Source: Willaertia magna (lineage: Eukaryota; Heterolobosea; Eutetramitea; Acrasida; Naegleriidae). From it: a DNA stretch of 17,441 bases. Positions within the stretch are counted from its first letter, which is position 1, and each line of letters opens with the position of its first letter. The stretch spans positions 1-17,441 of the forward strand of contig CADWAF010002593.1 in NCBI GenBank assembly GCA_902984215.1, written 5' to 3'. The notes beneath the pieces were generated by a model. The model had not been told where the DNA came from. It saw only the letters and a program-made list of their open reading frames with translations, and did not search any database. Positions 1 to 9,900 of this stretch are shown in pieces. Both the position numbers and the translations under genes were made by a program.

Positions 1-216
1 GTTGCTGCGTTTGGGTTTGATGGGAACGATATGTAAGAAAGCTGTCCTTGTATTATTAGTTGCAAAATAATTGACTGAATGGAAAAACGGCAATGGGGTG
101 TGCTCTATCCATCCCTGCAGTAACTTGTCCAAAAACAAAGCGTTGTGAAAGTGGATTTTATTTTTTTGATTACTTGTTGACAATTAGCTGTTTACAATCT
201 TTCCTTCAAACATCAT
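1..216 (-). other. Unexplained minus-strand open frame, possible divergent first exons running off the left edge
   Basis: Read on the minus strand, positions 183 down to the window edge have no stop for 61 codons. In the same frame, after a single TAA (186-184), lie ten more codons back to a double ATG at 216-211. A T-run precedes that ATG. An intron with donor GTAAAC (from 195) and acceptor at 124 (AAG) or 115 (CAG) would skip the stop and keep phase 0. The conceptual peptide carries segments such as GWIEHTPLPFFHSVNYFA. I recognise no family. Codons here (CTG, CAG, CCC, CGC, GAC) are ones the neighbouring genes almost never use, and G+C is about 38% in 1-180. It may therefore be chance in a GC-richer spacer, a fragment of a transferred or mobile element, or a real gene. 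An open frame this long is not rare by chance at this composition. Confidence 0.15.
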
Positions 217-347
217 TTTAAAAAAAAATAAATAAACTGTATTATCCTCTCATCCTCCATTCACATCACATCCACAACAATCAATAATAAACTCTTCCAC
301 AACACTAATAATAAAATAATAAATAAACACTTGTAATAAATAAATAA
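217..347 (+). promoter_or_regulatory. Leader and probable core promoter of the filamin-like gene
   Basis: This stretch runs from an A-rich tract (219-235) through a C/A/T-rich stretch with CATCC and CACA motifs (246-305) into a leader of TAAT/AAAT repeats just before the ATG. An A/T-only leader before the start codon is normal for dictyostelids. A stop (TAA) stands directly in frame upstream of the ATG at 348, so the frame cannot extend upstream without another exon. No specific transcription-factor site can be assigned. The promoter role is inferred from position and composition. Confidence 0.35.
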
Positions 348-3300
348 ATGAAACACATTACAGGTGAATGGGAAAATACCCAACAACGTAGTTTTACAAA
401 ATGGATGAATAGTCATTTAAAAAAACGTAATTTACAATTAATTGAAAATCCAATTGAAGAATTATATACAGGTGTACATTTAATTAATTTATATGAAATT
501 ATATCAAATGAATCATTAGGAAAATATTATAAAGATCCACAATCTAAATTTCATCAAATTGCAAATTTAAATTTAGTAATTGATAGAATTAATCAAGTAG
601 TTGGTTCATTAGGTATAAAATTACAATTTAGTGCTGAACAAATATTTAATAAGGAAAAGAGACAAATTTTGGGTTTAATTTGGACTTTAATTTTGAGATT
701 TCAAATTACAAAAGTTACTTTAGAAAGTAAGTTTCATTATTTTGTTGTATTCTAATAATAATAATAATAATTTTAAACCATAATAATAATATTCATTATT
801 AAAAATAATCATTGAATAATAATGAAATAGAATCACCATTAATTCCAGAAGCAAAACAACAACAAGGAACATCTTTAGATACCACCAATACTGCTACGAA
901 TACAACAACAATAAATACCAATCAAAATGATTTAACCATTTCTAAACCTACCTTTGATTTAAATAAACAACAAAAACCATCTACTACTAAGGCATCATCA
1001 TCAAATAGTGGAGATTCCGCAAAGATGGAACTATTAAAATGGGTACAATCAAAAACAAAAGATATTGAACCATTATGTAATATTAAAGACTTTACTAAAT
1101 CATGGCAAGATGGTAAAGCATTACATCATTTAATTAAAGCATTAAAACCAAAAGCATTAAAGAAATTAACAGTTCCATTAAATGAAAGTATTGTTGGAGA
1201 AGATGATGATAGTGAAAAGGCTATTGAATTGGTAAAGGATTTAATTCGTATTGCAGAAGAAGAAATGGACATTCCTGAAATTATTGATCCTGAAGATTTA
1301 GTTACAGCTCCAGAAGAATTATCTATTATGACTTATATTTCCTACTTTAGAGATTATGAATTAAATTATCCATTAGAACAAGATGAAGAAGAAGAACAAG
1401 TTGCAACAACAATAGAAGTACCACCTACAACAACAACACCAATCATTGAACAACAACAACCAATCATTACAGAAGAAGAAGATAATGATGATGATTTAAA
1501 TGATTTATTAAAACCAGAAGTAGATCCAACACAATGTATTGTCAGTGGTGATGCATTCAATACAGAACAACCACCTAAACCAAATGAATTAACTAATTTT
1601 AATATAGAATTATTTGATTCTGTATTAGATAAATATATTCCATCAAATAATAATGAAGAATTACAAATATTAATTAATTTATTTAGTAATAATGATTTAA
1701 ATGATGAATTATCTAAAATACCAATTCATATTAAATATTTAGAAGAAAATAAATATAATGTTTCATTTATTTTACCAATTGGTATAAAAGATATTAAAAT
1801 TATAATTATTATAAATGGTGAAAGTATAAGAGATGAACCATTTGAAATACCAAATTATATTCTAAATATAGATTATAATAATACAATTATAGAAGGTAAA
1901 GGAATTGAACCATTTAATTTATATATTTATGAAGATACTAATTTTAAAATTATTACTAAAGATAGTAATAATAATTTATTAAATGTTGGTGGACAAGAAT
2001 TTGATATTAAAATAATTAATTTAAATACAAATATGGAAGATATTATTGATTTTAATATAGAAGATAATAATGATGGTACTTATTTAGTAAATTATACTCC
2101 TTTATGTGATCCAGGAAATTATCAATTAAATATTTTTACAAAAAATAATTTAGAAGAAGAAATTTTAATTCATAAAGAACCATTTGATGTTATTTTTTAT
2201 CAAAGAATTTCATTACAAAATTCTAAAATTACTAATTATAGTAATAATAGATTAATTTTAGAATTAAAAGATGAAAATAATCAATTAATTAATTATTTAA
2301 ATCCAAATGAAGAAATTGAAATTAAAAATCAAAATTTTGAAAATTTAAAATTTAAAAATAATTTTGATGGAACTATTGACATTTTAGATTTAAATGAAAA
2401 TGATTTACAAATAAATGTTACCATAAATGGTATACCAATTGAAAATAATCCATATTTAGTTCAAAATAGTTTAAAAGTTAAATTAAATAATAATAAATTA
2501 TATTCAACACCATTTACAAAATTAAAAGATTTATTAAAAGATAAACAATTTACTTATTTAGAACCAATTTATTTAGAAAATTTAAATATTTCTAAATTTA
2601 AATCTATTGTAATTGATTTAAATAATAATAATTCTATAAATAGTCAAATTATAAATTTAGGAAATGATAAATATCAAATCTATTTTAAACCAAATAAAAA
2701 TAGTAATAACTATAAAAGTAAATTATTTTATGAAAATGAATTATTAAATGAATCAATTATAGAAATATTACCAGAAATGTTTAATATTCCATATAAATGT
2801 ATTGTAAAGAATTTAAAAGGAAGTGATTTAGAAAGTAATGAAAATATTCCTGCTAATTTTACAATAAATACTATTTATAGTAATAATAAAAATATGATAC
2901 CATTTATAGATTTTAATAATTTAAATCCAATTAAATATAAAAATAAAAAACAATTAAATAATTTAATTAAAAAATTATTAAATGATCATGATTTTATTAA
3001 TAATTTATTAAATTTACCAAATTTAGAAAATAATAATATTACAACAATTGATCATTTAAATTTAGAAAATATAGATTACAATATTACAGATGAATTAAAA
3101 AATCAAATATTAAATCATATTAAAAATATTCCAATTAAAGTAAATATTAATTTATTAAAAAATCAATTACCAATTATAGTATTATATACCAATCCAGGTG
3201 AATTTGAAGTATTTTATGAACCTAAAGAAATTGGAACATTAGAAATACAATTATTTAATAATAAAAATAATATTAAATTAGGTAATTCATACTTTACAAA

Positions 3301-4318
3301 CATTACAAGAGGATATGATCCAAATAATTGTAAAGTTTATGGACCTGGATTAAATAAATGTTATAAAAGTAAACCAACATTTATACAATTACAAACAAAC
3401 ATGTCACCAATCAATTTCGATAAAAATAAAACTTTACAATGTAAAGTAGGTGGACAAGATTTTTTAATGAAAATTACAGATTATTGTAATAATGAAAATA
3501 TTAATTTACCAATAGAAATGATTGATAATAATAATGGTAAATATGATATTAAATTTATTGCACCAAATAATAGAGGACAATATTTATTATTTATTAAAGA
3601 TAAATTTGGAAATGATATAAATAATTCACCATTTAAATTAAATGTTAGAGATGATAGTTGTGTACCTGATGTTAATCAATGTGAAATTATTGGATTAAAA
3701 CCAAATATGAAAAGTAATGATTGTCAATCTATTTTTATTCAAATGAAAGATAAATTTGGTAATCCAATGAAATTAGGAAATGATCCTTTAAAAATTAAAT
3801 TAGTAAATACTTCAAATCCATTAATGAAACCAATTATTATTCAAAATAATATAGATTACAATAATGATGATTACAATGATGAATTAAAATTATATGATGC
3901 AAATACAGGTAAATATAAATTAAATATTAAACCTAAAGAATGTGGTAAATATAAATTATATATTAGTTTATTAGATAATAATAATGATGATTCCATTTTA
4001 GGTGAAGAATTACTATTTAAAGATTGTCCATTAGATTTAAATGTACATTCAAATATTTCACCAATTTATACTAAATTAGATAATTGGAATTTTAATGTAT
4101 TATTATCTAATAATCAAGAATTATTAAATGATAGTGATTTAAATATTAAATTAATTAATGAAAATATAATTTATCCAAATATAGAGAAAGTAGATGGTAA
4201 AGTTTATAATGTTTCTTATATTCCAACACCAAATATGGAATGTATTATTTATGGTAATGTTTGTGGATATAAAATACAAGGTATTCCATTTAAACAAATT
4301 CATCAATTAAATTTATAA
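348..4318 (+). CDS. Filamin / gelation-factor-like actin-crosslinking protein (two CH domains plus filamin repeats)
   Basis: This is a predicted two-exon gene: exon 1 is 348-726 and exon 2 is 831-4318. The joined frame encodes 1288 residues. CH1 (about 8-118) ends with the hallmark LGLIWTLILRFQI, very close to the first CH domain of Dictyostelium gelation factor (ABP-120, AbpC). CH2 (about 191-306) has LLKWVQSKT, WQDGKALHHLI and the closing MTYISYFRDYEL. Between them is a linker of roughly 70 residues rich in Thr, Asn and Gln, far longer than usual. After an acidic Thr-rich spacer come about eight filamin-type immunoglobulin repeats (near 358-1288). The clearest is at 955-1068, with VGGQDF, GKYDIKF and NNSPFKLNV. 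Others are degenerate, and the fifth carries a probably helical insertion. The expected role is to bind F-actin through the paired CH domains and crosslink it through a rod whose last repeat dimerises. AbpC has 857 residues and six rod repeats, so this is more likely a longer paralogue or divergent relative than the strict orthologue. It converges on the Josephin gene. Confidence 0.88.
727..830 (+). other. Predicted 104-base intron in the filamin-like gene
   Basis: The donor is GTAAGT right after TTAGAAA and the acceptor is AAATAG. Exon 1 ends one base into a codon and exon 2 supplies the other two, giving AAA (Lys), so phase is kept. Without splicing, the CH1 frame hits TAA at 753-755, and the downstream frame has TAA at 806-808 and no nearby ATG. 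The intron is AT-rich with an AAT/TAA repeat near 753-770. A second in-phase acceptor exists at 847-848 and would remove six more residues. Confidence 0.85.
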
Positions 4319-4345
4319 ATTTTTTTATTTAATAAAAGAATTCTT
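4319..4345. terminator. Convergent 3' ends with poly(A) signals on both strands
   Basis: Only 27 bases separate the two TAA stops. AATAAA lies at 4331-4336 on the plus strand for the filamin-like gene. AATAAA on the minus strand (4329-4324) serves the Josephin gene. Each lies under 20 bases past its stop. Because cleavage normally falls some bases past the signal, each transcript should end inside the opposite gene's 3' end. That overlap is inferred. Confidence 0.6.
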
Positions 4346-5494
4346 TTAAAAATTATTTTTGTAAACTTTCCACACAAAAACGTCATCACCAAAATCTTTA
4401 TACAATTGTAATAAATATTTATATACATCACTTAATTTTTGAAATGGTTGTGCTTCTTTTAAATTACTGTCATGATTATACCACATTACAAAATTATTAC
4501 TTTCTAAATGATTACTTTCTATTATGGTATTATTATCAATTTTACCATGATCTTCAGTGGATGGAGATATATTATTACCATTTCCATTTATAGAATAAAT
4601 TTTACCAATTGTAAACCAATGACCACCAGTAATTACTCTTTTTAATTCTTGTCGTGATGATGACGTTTCACTCTTTTTTTTCCTACCAAACATGGAAAAA
4701 CAAGACACTTCTTTATTTTTGTAATCATCATCATTGTAAGCATTTCTATTTTTAACTTTCTGTACATTAATTAAAATTCCAATAACATTTTCATTATTTA
4801 ACATAAAAATATCATTCTTTAAATTATTTAATAAAATTAAATTTAATTTTAAATTTTCCAAATTAAAATTTAATTCATTTAAAATCATTTCTAAAACTTC
4901 AAAACTAAAATTTCCCCAACAAATATTTAAATAACAAGTTAAATGATTATTTTTAAATAAAAATTTACATTTTAAATATTTTATAAATTTATTTGTAATA
5001 TCAATTGTTAATAATTCTTTTTCTAATTGATATAATTGATTAGCTATTTGAATAAATTTATTTATTGAAATATTAGTTTGTAAAAGATTATTAATAGCAT
5101 GTTTACCACAAAATTGACGTTGTTGACGTTCATGAATTAATTTAGTTAAAGTGTTGTTGTTATTATTATTATTTGTTAGATAAGAAAGAGGTAAATGAAT
5201 ACTTAGAGAAGAGCAATGTTTTTGTTGATTAGTAGTAGTAATGTTATTGTTGGGTATTATTGTTTGAATATGATTATCGGAAGTGATAGTTGGATAAAAT
5301 TGGTCATTGTGATGATTAGTTGTTGTTGTTAAATTAGTATAATAATAATAAGTATCGGAAGGGAGTGTTGTTGTTGTAGTTATAGTTGTTATTTGTTTTT
5401 GTTTGAGTGAATTATTATTGGTAGTAGTATTGGTAGTAGTTGAGCCAACTGGTATAATTTCTTCTTCTTCTTCTTCTTCAATTAAAATATTCAT
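4346..5494 (-). CDS. Josephin-family deubiquitinase (cysteine protease)
   Basis: The protein has 382 residues. The catalytic domain starts near residue 117 with HERQQRQFCGKHAINNLLQ, the Josephin nucleophile motif. Cys129 is the expected nucleophile, His292 lies in GGHWFTIGK and Asn340 in WYNHDSNL, matching C14/H119/N134 of ataxin-3. The motif GNFSFEVLEMIL (about 194-205) corresponds to GNYDVNVIMAAL of human JOSD1/2, so the closest class is the short Josephin proteins rather than ataxin-3. No ubiquitin-interacting motifs are seen. The family role is hydrolysis of ubiquitin linkages. Oddities are a 115-residue low-complexity N-terminal extension (seven Glu, then Thr, Asn and Tyr runs) and a Lys/Arg/Ser-rich insertion (about 247-289) just before the catalytic His. 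The start at 5494 is the only Met before the catalytic Cys and has an A-rich leader. One exon suffices. The gene converges with the filamin-like gene and is divergent from the prenyltransferase gene. Confidence 0.85.
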   Translation of the reverse strand: MNILIEEEEEEEIIPVGSTTTNTTTNNNSLKQKQITTITTTTTLPSDTYYYYTNLTTTTNHHNDQFYPTITSDNHIQTIIPNNNITTTNQQKHCSSLSIHLPLSYLTNNNNNNNTLTKLIHERQQRQFCGKHAINNLLQTNISINKFIQIANQLYQLEKELLTIDITNKFIKYLKCKFLFKNNHLTCYLNICWGNFSFEVLEMILNELNFNLENLKLNLILLNNLKNDIFMLNNENVIGILINVQKVKNRNAYNDDDYKNKEVSCFSMFGRKKKSETSSSRQELKRVITGGHWFTIGKIYSINGNGNNISPSTEDHGKIDNNTIIESNHLESNNFVMWYNHDSNLKEAQPFQKLSDVYKYLLQLYKDFGDDVFVWKVYKNNF

Positions 5495-5976
5495 ATTTTC
5501 TATTTTTTTTATTATTGTTGTATTTAAAATGATTCTATTTATATTTAATAAATAGTTGTTTGATTCTATCTATTCAGTTGTTTGATTCTGTTGTTGTTTC
5601 TATTTTCTTTCTTTTGGATGAACAAGCTAGATAGATGCAAGATGCGAACATAGACATAGAAAAAGTAACAATAACAACAAATAATCAAAAATAACTCCCA
5701 ATTTAAAAAAGAAAAAGGAATGGAATAATATGGAAAGAAAGAAGAAAAAAACTATTTATACTATTAATACTAACTGTAACACAACACTACTAGTGGCTTG
5801 CCGACTTGTTTATCTAAATAATAAATAGCCAATTATCTAATTTTCAAACAAAAAACCACAATGTTCTTGATCGCAACTTACTTTTCATTAAGCCTTTAAT
5901 CTACAAACATCATCATACTACATTTGATCTTTCCTTAAAAAAAAATCTTAAAACAAAAAAAATTAAAAAAAAAAAA
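5495..5976. promoter_or_regulatory. Divergent promoter region between the Josephin and prenyltransferase alpha genes
   Basis: This 482-base non-coding stretch must hold the promoters of both flanking genes. The Josephin side has T-rich tracts and a repeated 14-base motif. The middle (about 5620-5660 and 5785-5815) is GC-richer than the genes. The prenyltransferase side ends in several A-runs broken by T and C (about 5936-5976), directly before the ATG. I see no open frame that looks coding and no RNA gene. The exact transcription start sites cannot be read from the sequence. Confidence 0.5.
5554..5589. repeat. Two direct copies of a 14-base motif, 22 bases apart
   Basis: AGTTGTTTGATTCT occurs at 5554-5567 and again at 5576-5589, separated by ATCTATTC. 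The copies lie 60-95 bases upstream of the Josephin start codon. The spacer includes part of TCTATCTA (5565-5572), whose reverse complement TAGATAGA occurs near 5629-5636. A paired regulatory site is possible. A small tandem duplication in a promoter is equally possible. Confidence 0.5.
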
Positions 5977-6951
5977 ATGTCCTTCTTTACTTCTCAATCA
6001 AAGAAATTCATTCCTCACAGTGAAAGAGATGAGTTTAAAGATATACAACCAATAGAACAAGATGAAGGACAAAATCCAATTGTAAGAATAGCATATACAG
6101 ATGAATTTAAAGATACAATGAATTATTTTAGAAGTATTTTACAATTAAATGAAATGAGTGAACGTTCATTAAAATTAACGGAAGAAGTAATTGAATTAAA
6201 TCCTGCTAATTATACTGCATGGCATTATAGACGTAAAATTTTATTTAATTTAAATTTAAATTTAAAAGATGAATTAAATTATTTAAATAAAATTACTTTT
6301 GAAAATCAAAAGAATTATCAAGTTTGGTATCATCGTCAATCTATTATTGAAAAATTATTTAATAATTCAGAAGATTTAAATTATATTGAAAATGAAAAGA
6401 ATTTTGTAAAGGAAATTATTGATAATGATTCTAAAAATTATCATGCTTGGTCTTATAGACAATGGTTTGTAAAATATTTTAATTGTTTTGAAAATGAATT
6501 AGATTATGTTGAATATTTATTACAAAAAGATTTTAGAAATAATTCTGCATGGAATTATCGTTTTTATATTTTACAAAATTTAAATGATTTTAATAATTTA
6601 AATAAAAGAATTGAAGAAATGAATTATACTTATAATTATATTTTAAAATCACCAAATAATGAAAGTTCATGGAATTATTTAAAAGGAATTGCTACTACTA
6701 CTACTATAAATGGTAATACAGAAGATGAGGTATTATTATTAAATCATTTAGAACAATTATCTAGACAAGTATTAGAAAAAGTAGCAATTAATGTACATGC
6801 TAATTATACTTTATTTATTTCTTTAATTAGAAAGAATAAATTAGATGAAGCTTTAACAATTTGTAAAAATTTAGAAAAATTTGATTTTATTAGAAAGAAA
6901 TATTGGCAACATCGTTATCATGTTATTGAACAACAATTATTACAACAATAA
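5977..6951 (+). CDS. fntA: Protein farnesyltransferase / geranylgeranyltransferase type I alpha subunit
   Basis: The protein has 324 residues. Its alpha subunit pairs with a beta subunit to attach farnesyl or geranylgeranyl to the Cys of C-terminal CaaX motifs on Ras- and Rho-type GTPases in the cytosol. Five PFTA helical repeats are plain: NYTAWHYRR (79-86), NYQVWYHRQ (113-121), NYHAWSYRQW (153-162), NNSAWNYRF (187-195) and NESSWNYLKG (227-236). Flanking segments DIQPIEQDEGQNPIVRI and ERSLKLTEEVIELN also match the animal alpha subunit closely. Lys112, in QKNYQVW, corresponds to the catalytically important Lys164 of the mammalian alpha subunit. The protein is shorter than the human one (379 residues) mainly because the proline-rich N-terminus is absent. 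No intron is needed. The ATG follows a 12-base A-run, a typical dictyostelid context. The symbol is assigned by family. Confidence 0.93.
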   Translation: MSFFTSQSKKFIPHSERDEFKDIQPIEQDEGQNPIVRIAYTDEFKDTMNYFRSILQLNEMSERSLKLTEEVIELNPANYTAWHYRRKILFNLNLNLKDELNYLNKITFENQKNYQVWYHRQSIIEKLFNNSEDLNYIENEKNFVKEIIDNDSKNYHAWSYRQWFVKYFNCFENELDYVEYLLQKDFRNNSAWNYRFYILQNLNDFNNLNKRIEEMNYTYNYILKSPNNESSWNYLKGIATTTTINGNTEDEVLLLNHLEQLSRQVLEKVAINVHANYTLFISLIRKNKLDEALTICKNLEKFDFIRKKYWQHRYHVIEQQLLQQ

Positions 6952-6993
6952 TTTATTTAATAAAATTATATTTATTTAATAATTATTTAATAT
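6952..6993. terminator. Convergent 3' ends of fntA and lvsA with poly(A) signals on both strands
   Basis: The two TAA stops are 42 bases apart in a nearly pure A/T spacer. AATAAA at 6959-6964 serves the plus-strand gene. On the minus strand AATAAA occurs at 6976-6971 and again at 6957-6952 for the BEACH gene. The two 3' untranslated regions almost certainly overlap as antisense RNAs (inference). Confidence 0.6.
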
Positions 6994-9900
6994 TTACAAA
7001 TTATTTACTTGATATTTATAAACTAGACCATTTTCATCACCTGTATATAAACGTTTACCATCATTAGGTACAAATAAAGAAGTAACAATAGTTTTATGAT
7101 CTTTTAAAGTAAATTGTTTGTTTAAAGATAATTTCTTTTGTTGATTATATTCTAAATAAAATAAATGTACTTCTCCATTAGCATGTCCAGTAATAATCAT
7201 TTCACTAAAAGTATTTTGATTGGATACTTTACAAACACTTGTAATTACATTTCTACCAATTACTTCAGTTAATAATATAGTACCATTTATAGAATATATT
7301 GTAATTCTATTCCAACAACAAACTATTATTTGTCCTGTAATTGGACATATTGTAATTGCTGTAATTGGTTTTAATTCATTATTATTATCTAAATTTGGAA
7401 TTAATAATTGTCTAACAAATTTTAATCTATTTAAATCCCAAATAATACATGTACCATCATAACTACCACTTACAATAATTGAAAACTCACTACTAACACT
7501 TAATACACTAATAATATCAGTATGTCCACATAATCTCTTTTTAATTTCTAAAATCTCTTCTTTTGCATGTTTTTTAATTTTAAATACACTAACAACACTA
7601 TCTTCACCTCCACATATTAATAATTGACTATCTATTGCTATAGTTGCACATGTTATTTGTGATGTATGTAAATGTTCATATACTTTAATTGGTGTAATAT
7701 TATTTGAATCTCTAAATAATCTTAAACTATAATCTGAATGTCCATATGAATAATATTTACTACATTTAAAATCTGAAAAGAAACAATTCTTATTTAATAC
7801 TAATATTTCTTTACCTAATTGTCTTTGTGATATACCAATCTGTCCAACTGCTAAATCATTCCATGATGTAGGTGTATAATTATATATTGGTTTAGTATAT
7901 GGTATTGTTAATGATATCATTACATTATCACTATTATTATTCATTAATGAATTATTATTATTATTTAAATCTTTAAAGTTACCTGTTGTAATTACTTTAT
8001 TTAATCTACCTGTTAATTTACTAAATGTTTGTAATGTTACTTGTGGTGCCATTGTAATTGCTGTTGTAATATCAGGTGTTATTCCAGTATCATTTAAATA
8101 AATTATATCTTCTGCTAATATACCTTTTAATTTATTTGGTGAATAAATTATTAAATTATAATCTATTGGTTTTTTATAACTAGGTAACATTATATTATTA
8201 GTTGTTGATTGTTGTTGAATACTAGTTCCTAATGATGTTATATTTTCTAAAGATGATGTTGGATTCATAATAATATTATCACTATTATTCATCATATTGT
8301 CAACTGCATTATTACTATCACTTGTTGTCAATGTTGTTGCTGTACCACTATTGTTATTATTAACAGTATTAACATTAACAGTATTATTAACATTTCTTGG
8401 AGGATGTGGTTTAGTAAATAATTGATGTGGTGTATTACCAAAATTACTAATTTGAGAAATAATTGCCTTCTTTTGAATTTCATCATCAATTGCATCAATA
8501 TCAACACTTCCTTCATAAGTTAAATAAAAGAAAACATTTAATGCCTTTTCAGCTTCAATTCCACGTTGTTTAAAACCAAATATTAAATCAATCCATTCAT
8601 GTAAATGATCTGAAACATAATCAGATTCTAATGCTCTTCTCATCATATGTATAAAATAGTAAGGATCATTATTTGCCCATTTAGGTAATTCTACACAATC
8701 AACTGGTTGACCATTTTGTTTTAAACCAAATTGTATATGATTAACATTCATTAAAGCTTCAGGTAAATAATAAAATTCTGGAATAACTTCTTTAACATCA
8801 CTTAATGCAAAATCACAAGATGCACTTTCATATGTTAATTTCATTGAATGAAACATTCTATCAGCAATATCAAATTTACCACCTTGTAATTCAATACATC
8901 TACTTGTATATGGTTCTATTCTTAACATATAAAATAATACTATTCCAGCACTTGAATAATGACTACCATAATGGAATTTAGGTATTTGTCCTGAAGGATC
9001 CATCCAAGAATCATATCTTTCTTTAAACATTTTATATCTTTCATCATTTAATGCACCCATTGGTTTAGATAAATCTCTAAATGTTTTTAAATAATCATTT
9101 AAATTAATTTCATCATTATCAAAATCTTTAACAACCCATGGAAATACAGGATATTGTGTTAAATCATTAAATGATCTACCTGCTAATGTATTTAAATACA
9201 TTAAATATTCAAAATTATCTACTTCTCCTTTTTGCCATTTATTTAACATTTGTTTAGGTGTTAATAATGTTTTTTTATATTTACTATTATTATTATTTAA
9301 TAATACTTTTAATTTATCATATACTTTAATCATATCATTCTTTTCAAATACTATAAAATAATTAGTACCATCATTACAAAAGATTTCAATAGCTGTCTCT
9401 CTTAATAAATATCTACGTTTTAATACATCTCCTATATTATAATGATTTAATTTCATATAATCATGATTAATTCTATTATTATCATTATTTATACTAGTAT
9501 TATTATTATTACTACTATTTATAGATGGACTTTTATTTTCAATCAATGTAGAATGATCACCAATTACTTCAATAATATGATCATCATGTGTAATAACATA
9601 ATTATCAATTAAATATAAATTATTTTTACAAATTAAAAATAATGCTTTTTGTCCATCTAATCCACTAATTCTTAAACAATTATAAATAAATAAAATATTA
9701 TCACCTGGATCTAATAATTTTCTAATTTTAAAATCTTCACCTAATTCTTCTTCATTTGATTGAATAATATCATCTTCATTTAAATCTTCTTCTAAAATCA
9801 TTTCTTCATCTTCTTCATTATTTGTTAATGTATTATTACTTAGAGTTGTTGCTGAATTATTATTATTATCAATTATTACACTATTATTTACAATAGAAGA

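Noticed and set aside
1366..1560. Minus-strand Ser-rich open frame of 64 codons inside the filamin gene
   Set aside because: It is the antisense shadow of the Glu/Asp/Thr-rich linker and has no conserved features.
6994..7030. C-terminal FYVE domain expected by analogy with human WDFY3
   Set aside because: The protein stops right after the WD40 repeats with no Cys-pair zinc motif.
7220..7462. Plus-strand open frame of 80 codons opposite the WD40 region
   Set aside because: It is antisense to clearly conserved WD40 coding sequence; hydrophobic composition comes from reverse reading of Asn/Lys codons.
8328..8516. Minus-strand open frame of 62 codons overlapping the end of the BEACH domain
   Set aside because: Wrong frame relative to the conserved BEACH protein; Leu/Ile-rich by composition only.
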